In this document: piece by piece, positions 24,229 through 32,448 of the stretch
How the letters are laid out: each line of letters begins with the position of its first letter
Numbering within the stretch: the first letter of the stretch is position 1
From: Hymenobacter sp. H14-R3
Lineage (GTDB): Bacteria > Bacteroidota > Bacteroidia > Cytophagales > Hymenobacteraceae
NCBI RefSeq assembly: GCF_030063445.1
Contig: NZ_JASITD010000011.1
Location: forward strand, 109,149-173,148
Reading direction: 5' to 3'
Length of the DNA stretch: 64,000 nucleotides
Translations under genes and position numbers: made by a program
Notes under the pieces: model-generated
Seen by the model: the letters and a program-made list of their open reading frames with translations, nothing else
The model's database searches: none
What the model was told of the DNA's origin: nothing

Positions 24229-25764
24229 CTAGTAAGGCAAAACGGTCAGGCCTTTGTCGAAATGCGGATTCTGGCGCAGATGCGCGGCGGCCACTGTGGC
24301 CGTGGGGCGGTCGGCAAAGTCCACGGCCGACAGGCGGTACAGGCGGCTGCCAGCGGGCGGGCAAATTACCTTGGCCGGCCGGCCGGCGTGGGCCAGGTTG
24401 CGGCGGCCTTCCTCAGCCCGGGCAAACGACGAGTACGCGGCTACGACGAGGTAGTAACGGCCAGTGCGCACTTTAATTGTAGTGGGCACGGCAGCGCCGG
24501 CGGGCGCCAGGACCGCAACAGCGGCCACGGGGGCCGGTGCGGCGGCATGCGCCGCCCCTACCTTGGGCACTACCGTATGCGTAGCCACTGCCTTGAGCGC
24601 CACCACGGTTACGGCTTTGCTGCTCTTCACACTTACTACCGGGTGCACGGCGGGGGCTGGCGCACCAACTAGTGGCGCAAGCGTAGCGGGCGCAGCCGGC
24701 CGCGGAGCCGTGGCCGCCGCGGCATAGGAAGTAGTGAGAGTGCCCGCCGTACCCGGCTTGCGCAGGGCCATGGGCACGGGCTTGGCCACGTTGCTCTCGT
24801 CGGCGAGGGCAATGGCGGCGGCGGCGGGCACCTTGCCGGCTTTGGCGCGGGGCCGCAGCAGGCTGGCGCGGCTCCGCGTCAGCATGGCATCAACCGGGTC
24901 AACCGTTTGGCCGGGGGTTGGAGTAGCGGCTACGGGCTGGGGCGCGGCCACGGTAGCCACATCCGGAGCCTTGGTAGCGACAGCCTCGGCCAGCGTATTA
25001 GCAGCGACAGCCACGACCGAAGTATTAGCCTCGGAATCAACGGGAGCGGCTACTGCCTCAGCCACTACGGCGGGGGCGCTGGCAAAGCTAGGCTGGGCCA
25101 GGGCTGCTTGCTGCGACACTACCGGGCGGGCGGTTTCTTCCCAGCGGGGTAGGTAGCCCTGCCAGGCGGCAGGCACATTTTCGGGGTGCAGGTTCAGCAT
25201 ATACAGGCCCGCCACGGCCAGGCCGGCCAGCAGGCCGATGCGAGTGGCGGGCACTAAACGCCGCAGCCGCAGGCCCTGACTAGCCGAGCGCAGGCGCGGC
25301 ATCAGCTGGGCCTGCTGCTCGCGGGCCAAGCGGGCGTCGAGCACGGCCACGGGGTGGGCCGCGAGCTCGGGCAGGCCAAAGGCGGCGGCCAGCAGGTTGT
25401 CGGTGCCGGTGTACTCAAACTGCAAACCGCGGCCGGGCTGCTGCCGAAACACGCCAATGCCGGGCAGCTCGGTACGCTGCTGGTTTTGCAGCTCGTGGTG
25501 CAGGGCGGCCACGGCCTGGCGCAGGGCCTCGCGGGCCTCAGCGGCGGGCAGGCCCAGGTGCTCGCGCAGGGCATCGACGAGCAGGCCGTCGTTGCGGGTG
25601 AGGGCCTGATTAAAAGCTACCTGGCGGGTGGGCGGGCTGAGCAGATGCCGGCCGCCAGGATGCACCTGGGCCGGAACAGACTCGGCCACCAAGCCCCCAA
25701 AATCCGGGATTATCACGCAGTCGTGGTCGCGGAGCAAAGGGCGTAGGTGGTCGGAGAGATTCAT
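24229..25764 (-). CDS. HU-like plus SPOR domain envelope protein
   Basis: 511 residues. Residues 1-~125 are an HU-like (CCDC81-type) domain typical of Bacteroidota: HDCVIIPDFGGLVAESVPA, then VAFNQALTRNDGLLVDAL and ELPGIGVFRQQPG. A membrane helix (TRIGLLAGLAVAGLYML, ~170-190) leads to a long Ala/Thr/Pro-rich periplasmic linker. The C-terminal ~75 residues are a SPOR domain (RYYLVVAAYSSFARAEEGRR ... LYRLSAVDFADRPTA), which binds peptidoglycan strands without stem peptides at the division site. The gene lies between the barrel gene and exbB. Confidence 0.87.
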   Translation of the reverse strand: MNLSDHLRPLLRDHDCVIIPDFGGLVAESVPAQVHPGGRHLLSPPTRQVAFNQALTRNDGLLVDALREHLGLPAAEAREALRQAVAALHHELQNQQRTELPGIGVFRQQPGRGLQFEYTGTDNLLAAAFGLPELAAHPVAVLDARLAREQQAQLMPRLRSASQGLRLRRLVPATRIGLLAGLAVAGLYMLNLHPENVPAAWQGYLPRWEETARPVVSQQAALAQPSFASAPAVVAEAVAAPVDSEANTSVVAVAANTLAEAVATKAPDVATVAAPQPVAATPTPGQTVDPVDAMLTRSRASLLRPRAKAGKVPAAAAIALADESNVAKPVPMALRKPGTAGTLTTSYAAAATAPRPAAPATLAPLVGAPAPAVHPVVSVKSSKAVTVVALKAVATHTVVPKVGAAHAAAPAPVAAVAVLAPAGAAVPTTIKVRTGRYYLVVAAYSSFARAEEGRRNLAHAGRPAKVICPPAGSRLYRLSAVDFADRPTATVAAAHLRQNPHFDKGLTVLPY

Positions 25765-25897
25765 CTTTTTTGAATTATAAGTTATGAAGTACGAGCTATG
25801 AAGTATGAGTTAGAAACGGGTACGCTTACCAATAGTATAAATACAATTACTTGGTAATCAGCAGTTTACAACTCATAATTTTTGATTCACATTTCAT

Positions 25898-27661
25898 TTA
25901 GAAGCTGTACGTGAGGCCGCCGATTACGTTGATACCCTGGCTTTGGTAGTTCAGGTAGCGCTGGTATTTGCGGTTGGCGAGGTTGTTCCCCATTGCAAAG
26001 ATGCTGAATTTTGGGGTAATACGGTAATCGGCACGCAGGTTAAGGTCGACAACGGCGTTGGTTTGGCGGTCGGTAACCGGGCTGGCCGGGAAGCCGGAGC
26101 CAGCCCCTACCCCATAATTGGCCGAGTAATAGTAGAAGTTGGCCCCGAGCAGCAGCTTGTCGGTAGCGTTGTAGGTGCCGTAGAGGGTGCCGATGAAGGC
26201 CGGCCGGCCGTAGGCCTGCGCCAACGACTTGACGCCGTAATAGTTATAATCAGCCTTTACCCCCACCCGCACTTTTTCCGACGCGCTGTAGAGCGCCTCG
26301 GCGTGCACGTTGGCCACGTTGATGGTGGTGCTATCGTAGGCGAGGTCAAACTTGCTGGTATCGGCCACCGAGTTGCGGTAAAAATACAGGTTGCGCGAGC
26401 GGCCGAAGGTGGCGCGGGCGGCCAGCTCCAGGCCGCTGATGGGCGTGGCCGTGAAGCCCGCGTAGGCTGTGGGGCCGGCGTGGGTATCGGCCAGGCTTTG
26501 GCCGGGGGCCAGCCAGGGGTTTGCCTGGCTCAGGTCGTAGCGCGTAACGCGCTGGATGGCCCCGCCCAGGCCGCCGTAGAGCTGAAATTTCTCGGGTACG
26601 ATGGCGTAGCTCACCCGCACCGCGGGGTTTATCATGCCCTTGCCCACGCCGTTGAGCGCGTCGCTGCTATAGCCCAGCGTGGCGCCCAGCGTGAGGGTGA
26701 GGCCGGTTTTGCCGGTCAGCTCGTAGGCGGGCGTGGCCTGGAAGAAATTGCGCGAGCGGGTAAAGTCGCTAATCAGGCCTCCAAACCGGGCGGGCTGCTT
26801 ATCGGAGATGAACGAGCCCTGCGCATCGAGGGTAATCCGGCTGGTTTCGCCGAGCGCGTAGCTAGCCTTGCCATCCACCAGCAGGTTGTTTTCGCTCACG
26901 TTGAAGTGGTCGCCGAAATAGCGGTAGCCCACGCCGACCTCGTATTGCAGGGGGGCATCGGCGGCGCGGTTGCGGGCGTAGGCCCGCACACCGAAGCGGG
27001 TGAATGTTTGCTTGAGGGCGTCGCTTTCGGGGGTGGCCAGCAGCCGGCGGCGGTCGTAGCCATAGAAGTTGTAGCGCTCGCGGGCCACGTCGAGGGCCGC
27101 GCCGAAGGTGGTGGCCCCTTTGTAGTACTCGCCGGTGAGGGCGGCGCTGGTACGGCTCACGCCCGAGTTTTTGCCATCGACGGGGCCGGTGCTGGAACTG
27201 TTGTGACGCAAGTCGAGGCCGTAGCTGTACTGGTCGTTGCGGGTCGAGTGCAGGTGGGCGCGGCCGTACACCGAGCCGTAGTTGCCCACGCCCAGCTTCA
27301 CGTAATTGCCGGTGAGGGGCTCCAATTCTTCCTGGGCCACGGTGAGCACCTGCACCGAGGGGGTGAGGCGGGTGGCCGGCAGCTGGAAATCGGGGTAGGT
27401 GTAGGTGACCTGGCGGGTGGGCTTGGGCGGCGGGGCCAGCTTGATTTTCTCGAAGTTGCGGGTGGCCTCGGGCAGGGTGTTCACCCGGTCTTTCACAATC
27501 TCAATCTCGGCATCCTGGATGGTGCCGCGCGGCTTGCCCTTGCCGGGCTGGCTTTGGGCCTGCGCCCCAAACGTGCTGGCTCCGCCCAGGCCCAGGGCCA
27601 GCAGGAAGGCCCGGCCGGCAGCGGTAGTAAAGCTTGATTTTAGCACCTCTAAACGTTTCAT
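25898..27661 (-). CDS. Outer-membrane beta-barrel protein related to TonB receptors
   Basis: 587 residues. A signal peptide (end AQAQS) and a ~100-residue N-terminal region are followed by repeated amphipathic strands ending in a C-terminal Phe (VIGGLTYSF), the mark of an outer-membrane barrel. Late motifs such as YRITPKFSIFAMGNNLANRKYQ are those of TonB-dependent receptors, but I see no plug domain or TonB box. The TPR gene is 35 bases upstream and the HU/SPOR gene follows, so this barrel probably works with them. Its cargo is unknown. Confidence 0.8.
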   Translation of the reverse strand: MKRLEVLKSSFTTAAGRAFLLALGLGGASTFGAQAQSQPGKGKPRGTIQDAEIEIVKDRVNTLPEATRNFEKIKLAPPPKPTRQVTYTYPDFQLPATRLTPSVQVLTVAQEELEPLTGNYVKLGVGNYGSVYGRAHLHSTRNDQYSYGLDLRHNSSSTGPVDGKNSGVSRTSAALTGEYYKGATTFGAALDVARERYNFYGYDRRRLLATPESDALKQTFTRFGVRAYARNRAADAPLQYEVGVGYRYFGDHFNVSENNLLVDGKASYALGETSRITLDAQGSFISDKQPARFGGLISDFTRSRNFFQATPAYELTGKTGLTLTLGATLGYSSDALNGVGKGMINPAVRVSYAIVPEKFQLYGGLGGAIQRVTRYDLSQANPWLAPGQSLADTHAGPTAYAGFTATPISGLELAARATFGRSRNLYFYRNSVADTSKFDLAYDSTTINVANVHAEALYSASEKVRVGVKADYNYYGVKSLAQAYGRPAFIGTLYGTYNATDKLLLGANFYYYSANYGVGAGSGFPASPVTDRQTNAVVDLNLRADYRITPKFSIFAMGNNLANRKYQRYLNYQSQGINVIGGLTYSF

Positions 27662-27696
27662 TTATACTAAATTATACCAGCGAGCTACTAAATATC

Positions 27697-30600
27697 TTAG
27701 GGCCTCGCAGTCGGCTTGCGCACCGGCGCTTTGACCGGAGCCGGCTTGGTGGGTGCGGGCGTAGCCGGCTTCACCGGGGCCGTTTTAACGGGCGCGGCTG
27801 GAGCTGCCTTGGCCGGAGCGGCAGACTTGGCGGGCGCCTTAGTGGGTGCGGGCTCTTCGGCCGGGGCCGGGGCATCGTCGCTGGCGGGCAGGGCTTTGAG
27901 GCGCTGGCGGGCACCTTCGATGACCTCGGCCACCGGGAATTTATTGTCGATAACCGAGTTCAGCGTGGCGCGGGCCTGGAAGATATCTCGCTGGGCGGTG
28001 TACACGTCGGCGAGCAGCAAGAAGGCGCGGCCCTGCCACAGCTCGTAGGCGCTATAGCCCGAGTTGACCTTAAAGGCTTCCGCGATGGCTTCGTCGTATT
28101 TCTTCTGTTTAAAAAGCACTTCCGCCAGCGTGTACTGGGCTTCGGCCCCGGTTACGTCGCTGGGGGCGGCGGCCACGGTGGCGGCCAGCTCGGTGGCCGC
28201 CTGGTCGAGGTTGCCGAGCTTAAAATCGGCCTTGCCCTGGTAGAGCAGGGCGGTATTGGTGGCGTTGGCGGTGGCCCCGGCCAGGGTGCTGAGGTCGGTG
28301 GCGGTGCTGCGGGCCTTGGCGTAGTCGCCGCCATCGTAGTACGCTTTGAGCAAGCCCAGGGTGGCGGTGGCCACCTCGCGGCGGTTGCTGGACGCCGTGC
28401 GCAGGCGGTCGTAGTATTTGATGGCCTCGGGGTAGTTCTTGTTGTCGAGCTCCAGGTCGGCCACGCGGCCCACGGCGCGGGTCACAAATTCGCTCTTGTT
28501 CTCGGTCACCACGGCTTTGAGCAGCGGCAGGGCCTTGGCCTTGTCGCCGGTGCGCAGGTACGAATCGGCCAGGATAAAGCGGGCGTCGGGGGCCAGGGCG
28601 TTGCTGGGGTACTGCTGCAAGTAGGCCTGCACGCGGGGCAGCGCCTGGGTGTATTTCTCGGCCAGGTACAGCGACTTGGCGGCCTCAAACTCGACGCTCT
28701 CGGTGGCTTTGCTATTCGGGTTTTGAGCTTTGAAACCGGCCAAAGCCTGGTCAAACTCCTCGTTGCGGCCCAGGGCGGCGAGGCTTTCCTGCAAGCTGTA
28801 GAGGGCCTGCTGGGCGGCGCTGCTGCGCGGATAATCGGTCAGTACCTTCTGAAAATCGAGCACGGCCTTGTCCTGCTGCTCCAGGTTGGCGTAGGCCACG
28901 CCGCGGCGCTGGTAGGCCTCGGGCAACAGGCTGGAGGTGGGCCGGTTCGTGATGAGGCGGGTGAAGCCCTCGGCGGCGGGGCCATAGTCGCCGGCCTGAA
29001 ATGCCAGCTGCGCCTGCTGAAACACGGCCTGCTCGGCGTAGCGCGAGTCGGGGTTGCTCTTAAGCAGGGACGACAGGGTTTGGTCGGCCTCGTCCTTGCG
29101 GCCGAGCAGGCCCAGCGTCACGCCCTTCTGGTAGTAGGCGTAGTCCTTGTCGGCGGCATTGGCCAGAATGACTTTATCGTACTGCGCCAGGGCCGCGCTG
29201 TAGTCTTTGGCGATGTAGTAGGTGTCGCCGAGGCGCAGCGTGGTGTCGTAATAATTAGGGTCGGTGGGCTGGGCAGCCGGGTCGGCCAGGTAGGCCTGAA
29301 ACTGGGGCTGGGCCTTGGCGTACTGCTTGGTATTGTAGTAGGCGTAGCCCAGGCCGTAGCGGGCCAGCTGCACGTACTGGGTTTCTTCAGCGCTCACGCC
29401 ACCCTGGCGGGCGGTGCGGGCGGCGGCGGCGTAGGCATTGATGGCATCGGGGTACTGCTGGCCCACCGAGTAGATTTCGCCGCGCAGCACCTGGGCGGCG
29501 GCGCGCAGGGCATCGTCCTGCGGGTACTTCAGGCTTTTATCGAGCAGCGGCAGGGCCTGGCTGTAATTGCCATCGTTGTAGAGGGTGGCGGCCTGCGCGT
29601 ACGCAATGCGCTGGTAGGTGCCGCTGAGCTTGTCGCCGCGGTCGTCGCCGAGGCCTTCGAGGTAGGTGAGCGCCCCGGCGTAGTCGGTGCTCGACAGGAA
29701 GCCGTCGCTGAGGAGCTGGTCGACCACGGGCTGGTTTTTGGAGCGCGGGTACTTGCGGCGGAAGTCGCGCAGGGCCGTAATCACGTCGGGCAAATTGCCC
29801 AGCTCGTACTGCACCTGGGCGTACTTAAGCGTGGCGTTTTCGGAGAGCTGCTTGTCGAGGATGCTCTGGCGGGCGGCGTCGAAGGCGGCCAGGGCGGCGG
29901 TTTTCTGGCCATCCTGCAAGTAGCTCAGGCCCAGATGATAAGCCGCATTCTGGCCCAGCGAGTCACGGCGGGCGGCCACGTTCTTGAGGTTGGTGATGGC
30001 GTTTTTGTAGTCGCCCTGCTTGTAGTCGGCGTAGCCGATTTTGTATTGCAGGCCGGGCTCTATTTTGCCCTTGTGAGCGGTGGCGTACTGGCCGAAGTAC
30101 GGGCTGGCGGCCTTGTAGTCCTGCTTCTGATAATAGGCATCGCCCACCAGCAGCTGAATCTCGTCGGCGCTTTGGGGGGGCGGGGTTTGCTGCAAGGCCT
30201 TGGCTGCGTAGCTGATGAGGCCGTCGTAGTCGCCCTCCTTGTAGTAGAGCTGGGTCATGATGGCCGGCACCACGCCGCGGTAGGCGTCGTTTTCGGCGGC
30301 CACCAGCAGGTCTTTGCGGGCGGCGGCGTAGTCGGCGGCCTGGAAGGCCAGGTAACCGGCGTAGTACGAGCTGGCGTATCGGTACTGGCTGGCCACCTGC
30401 TTATTACGGTCGAACAGGATGCGGGCCTGGTCGTATTCCTTTAGCTGAAAGTGGCTGTAGCCCAGCTTGAAATCGGACTCGGCGCGCTGGCTGGCGCTGA
30501 GGTTGGCAGGGGCCACCTTTTGGAAGTAGGCGCTGGCCTGGCCGTAGTTCTGCTGGTCGTAGTAAAACTTGGCCAGCTCGAAGTACGCCACTGCGGCGCG

Positions 30601-30957
30601 CGGGTGGGCCGGGTGCAGGCGGGCAAAGTTGAGGATGAGGCCCTCGGCATCGGGGTGCAGCAGGTAGAGGCCGCTCACGGCGTAGTAGTACTCGGCGTCG
30701 GCCAGGCGCTCCTGGCGGCCGCTGGCGGCGGCGGGGCCGCTTTGCTCGCCGGCGCGGGTGGCCCCGGCCTGCTGGTACTGCTGAAAGGCCTGCTGGGCCG
30801 CGCCGTACTGCTTTTTATCAAACAGGTCGAGGCCTTCCTGAAAGTAGCGCTCGGGGCTGGTATTGGTTTGAGTGAGCTGGGCGTGGGCAAGCTGGGGCTC
30901 GGCGGCGGCGGCCCCCAGCAGGGCGGCGGCCAGCGTGAGCCGGGGGGGTAGCTTCAT
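27697..30957 (-). CDS. Large periplasmic TPR protein
   Basis: 1086 residues. After a signal peptide (ends AHAQ) almost the whole protein is TPR-like repeats of about 34-37 residues (for example YYDQQNYGQASAYFQKV, LGYSHFQLKEYDQAR, YTLAEVLFKQKKYDEAI), more than twenty units. The last ~70 residues are a Lys/Pro/Ala tail (KPATPAPTKPAPVKAP), likely a flexible periplasmic tether. It begins a minus-strand run that continues with barrel, HU/SPOR, ExbB, ExbD and TonB-like genes, which suggests a scaffold linking outer membrane, peptidoglycan and a proton-driven motor. Confidence 0.85.
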   Translation of the reverse strand: MKLPPRLTLAAALLGAAAAEPQLAHAQLTQTNTSPERYFQEGLDLFDKKQYGAAQQAFQQYQQAGATRAGEQSGPAAASGRQERLADAEYYYAVSGLYLLHPDAEGLILNFARLHPAHPRAAVAYFELAKFYYDQQNYGQASAYFQKVAPANLSASQRAESDFKLGYSHFQLKEYDQARILFDRNKQVASQYRYASSYYAGYLAFQAADYAAARKDLLVAAENDAYRGVVPAIMTQLYYKEGDYDGLISYAAKALQQTPPPQSADEIQLLVGDAYYQKQDYKAASPYFGQYATAHKGKIEPGLQYKIGYADYKQGDYKNAITNLKNVAARRDSLGQNAAYHLGLSYLQDGQKTAALAAFDAARQSILDKQLSENATLKYAQVQYELGNLPDVITALRDFRRKYPRSKNQPVVDQLLSDGFLSSTDYAGALTYLEGLGDDRGDKLSGTYQRIAYAQAATLYNDGNYSQALPLLDKSLKYPQDDALRAAAQVLRGEIYSVGQQYPDAINAYAAAARTARQGGVSAEETQYVQLARYGLGYAYYNTKQYAKAQPQFQAYLADPAAQPTDPNYYDTTLRLGDTYYIAKDYSAALAQYDKVILANAADKDYAYYQKGVTLGLLGRKDEADQTLSSLLKSNPDSRYAEQAVFQQAQLAFQAGDYGPAAEGFTRLITNRPTSSLLPEAYQRRGVAYANLEQQDKAVLDFQKVLTDYPRSSAAQQALYSLQESLAALGRNEEFDQALAGFKAQNPNSKATESVEFEAAKSLYLAEKYTQALPRVQAYLQQYPSNALAPDARFILADSYLRTGDKAKALPLLKAVVTENKSEFVTRAVGRVADLELDNKNYPEAIKYYDRLRTASSNRREVATATLGLLKAYYDGGDYAKARSTATDLSTLAGATANATNTALLYQGKADFKLGNLDQAATELAATVAAAPSDVTGAEAQYTLAEVLFKQKKYDEAIAEAFKVNSGYSAYELWQGRAFLLLADVYTAQRDIFQARATLNSVIDNKFPVAEVIEGARQRLKALPASDDAPAPAEEPAPTKAPAKSAAPAKAAPAAPVKTAPVKPATPAPTKPAPVKAPVRKPTARP

Positions 30958-31196
30958 GTAGGGCAGCGGTTCGGTGGGCGGGCGGGCCGGCTATTGGCCC
31001 GTTCGGATTCGGTCAAAAGTAGCGAAAAAACGCGGGCCGGGGGTTTTGAGCGGCCTGGCGCAGGTGTAAGCAACGTGAGGAGGCGGGGTTTGGTACGTGG
31101 GCCGGGCGGGGGCAGGCCCGCAGCCGGTAGCACTCTAACCCGCAACTATATTTGATAGATTTTTTCTTCCGCTACTTTTATCAATCTCTTTTTTCT

Positions 31197-32368
31197 GTGC
31201 AAACAAGTACTTTACGAGTGCTATTTTTACTGCTGCTGACGCTGCTGGCTGGCTCGGTGCGCGCGCAGCGCGTAGCGATGGGCAACTACCACACCCTGAC
31301 CATTCACGCTGATGGTACGCTTTGGGCCTGGGGCGACAATAGGTTTGGGCAGTTGGGCGCGGGCACTACCACTATGCAGCTTGCGCCCGTGCAAGTGGGC
31401 ACGGCCACCACCTGGCAACGGGTGATTGCGGGGGAATTCCACTCGATGGCCCTGCATACCGACGGTACGCTCTGGGCCTGGGGCAATAATGAGTTTGGAC
31501 AGCTGGGTACTAGTACTACCACCCGCGTGCTAGCGCCAGTGCAGATTGGCACTGCCACCACGTGGCAGCGGGTAAGCAGTATTTCTGTGCACACCGTGGC
31601 CCTGCGCACCGACGGTACCCTTTGGGCCTGGGGCAATAACGCTTACGGGCAGTTGGGCAGCAATGGCACTACCAGCCCGCAACTAAGCCCCGTGCAAGTT
31701 GGGACGGCTAACACCTGGCAAAGTGCGGCGGCTGGCTACCTGCACACCGTAGCCCTGCGCACCGACGGCACCCTGTGGGCTTGGGGTAACAATACCTATG
31801 GGGAGCTTGGTGACGGGAGCACCACCAGCCAGCCTGCTCCACAAAAAATTGGCACGGCTACCACCTGGCGAACCGTAATGGCACCCTCTGGGCCTGGGGC
31901 TACAATGGCAACGGCCAACTCGGCACGGGCACAGCCACCACCGAGCTTACGCCTGCCCCGGTCAGCCCCGGGAGCAGTTGGCAAACGACTGCCGCAGGCG
32001 GTGATTATTCGGCCGCCCTCCGCGCTGATGGCTCACTCTGGACGTGGGGTTACGATTACTATGGGCAGCTAGGCCTTTCCAATGCCAATGCCTCTCCCCT
32101 ACGTATTGCCAACGGCACATTACTAGCCGCCACCCCAGCTACTACCGCGGCCGCCTGGCTCCTGGCCCCCAACCCCGCCCACGGCCGTGCCCAGCTGCTG
32201 GGCCCGGCCGCCGGCCCCGTGGCCGGCCAGCTCTTCGACAGCCAGGGCCGCCTGGTGCGCACCACCACCTCGGCCGAGGTCGAGCTGGCGGGGCTGGCCC
32301 CGGGCCTCTACCTGCTGCGCGCCGCGGCGGGCGGGGCTACGCGTACCCTGCGCCTGGTAGTGGAGTAA
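31197..32368 (+). pseudogene. Frameshifted RCC1-repeat surface protein
   Basis: The likely start is the GTG at 31197 (signal peptide [20 protein letters not shown]); a TATATTTG box at 31147-31154 may be its -7 element. Four RCC1-type units (LWAWGNNxYGQLG) read in one frame to about 31873. The frame then changes: from 31874 a second frame gives two more units and a complete T9SS-type tail to the TAA at 32366. Comparison with sister units shows about 12 residues missing at the junction (after TTWR), so a deletion of around 36 bases, not a multiple of three, broke the gene. It is a shorter paralogue of the next gene. Confidence 0.85.
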
Positions 32369-32448
32369 TACTACCGTTTCCTACTTGCTTATTACTACGC
32401 AACGCATTGTTTATCAACACTGAATTCACTCTTAACTCACTTTTGCAT

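Noticed and set aside
27634..30444. 936-codon plus-strand frame opposite the large TPR protein
   Set aside because: No recognisable motif and biased composition; the opposite strand has clear TPR units and a signal peptide.
31147..31154. TATATTTG as a firm promoter for the RCC1 pseudogene
   Set aside because: No -33 TTTG at suitable spacing; kept only as a remark.
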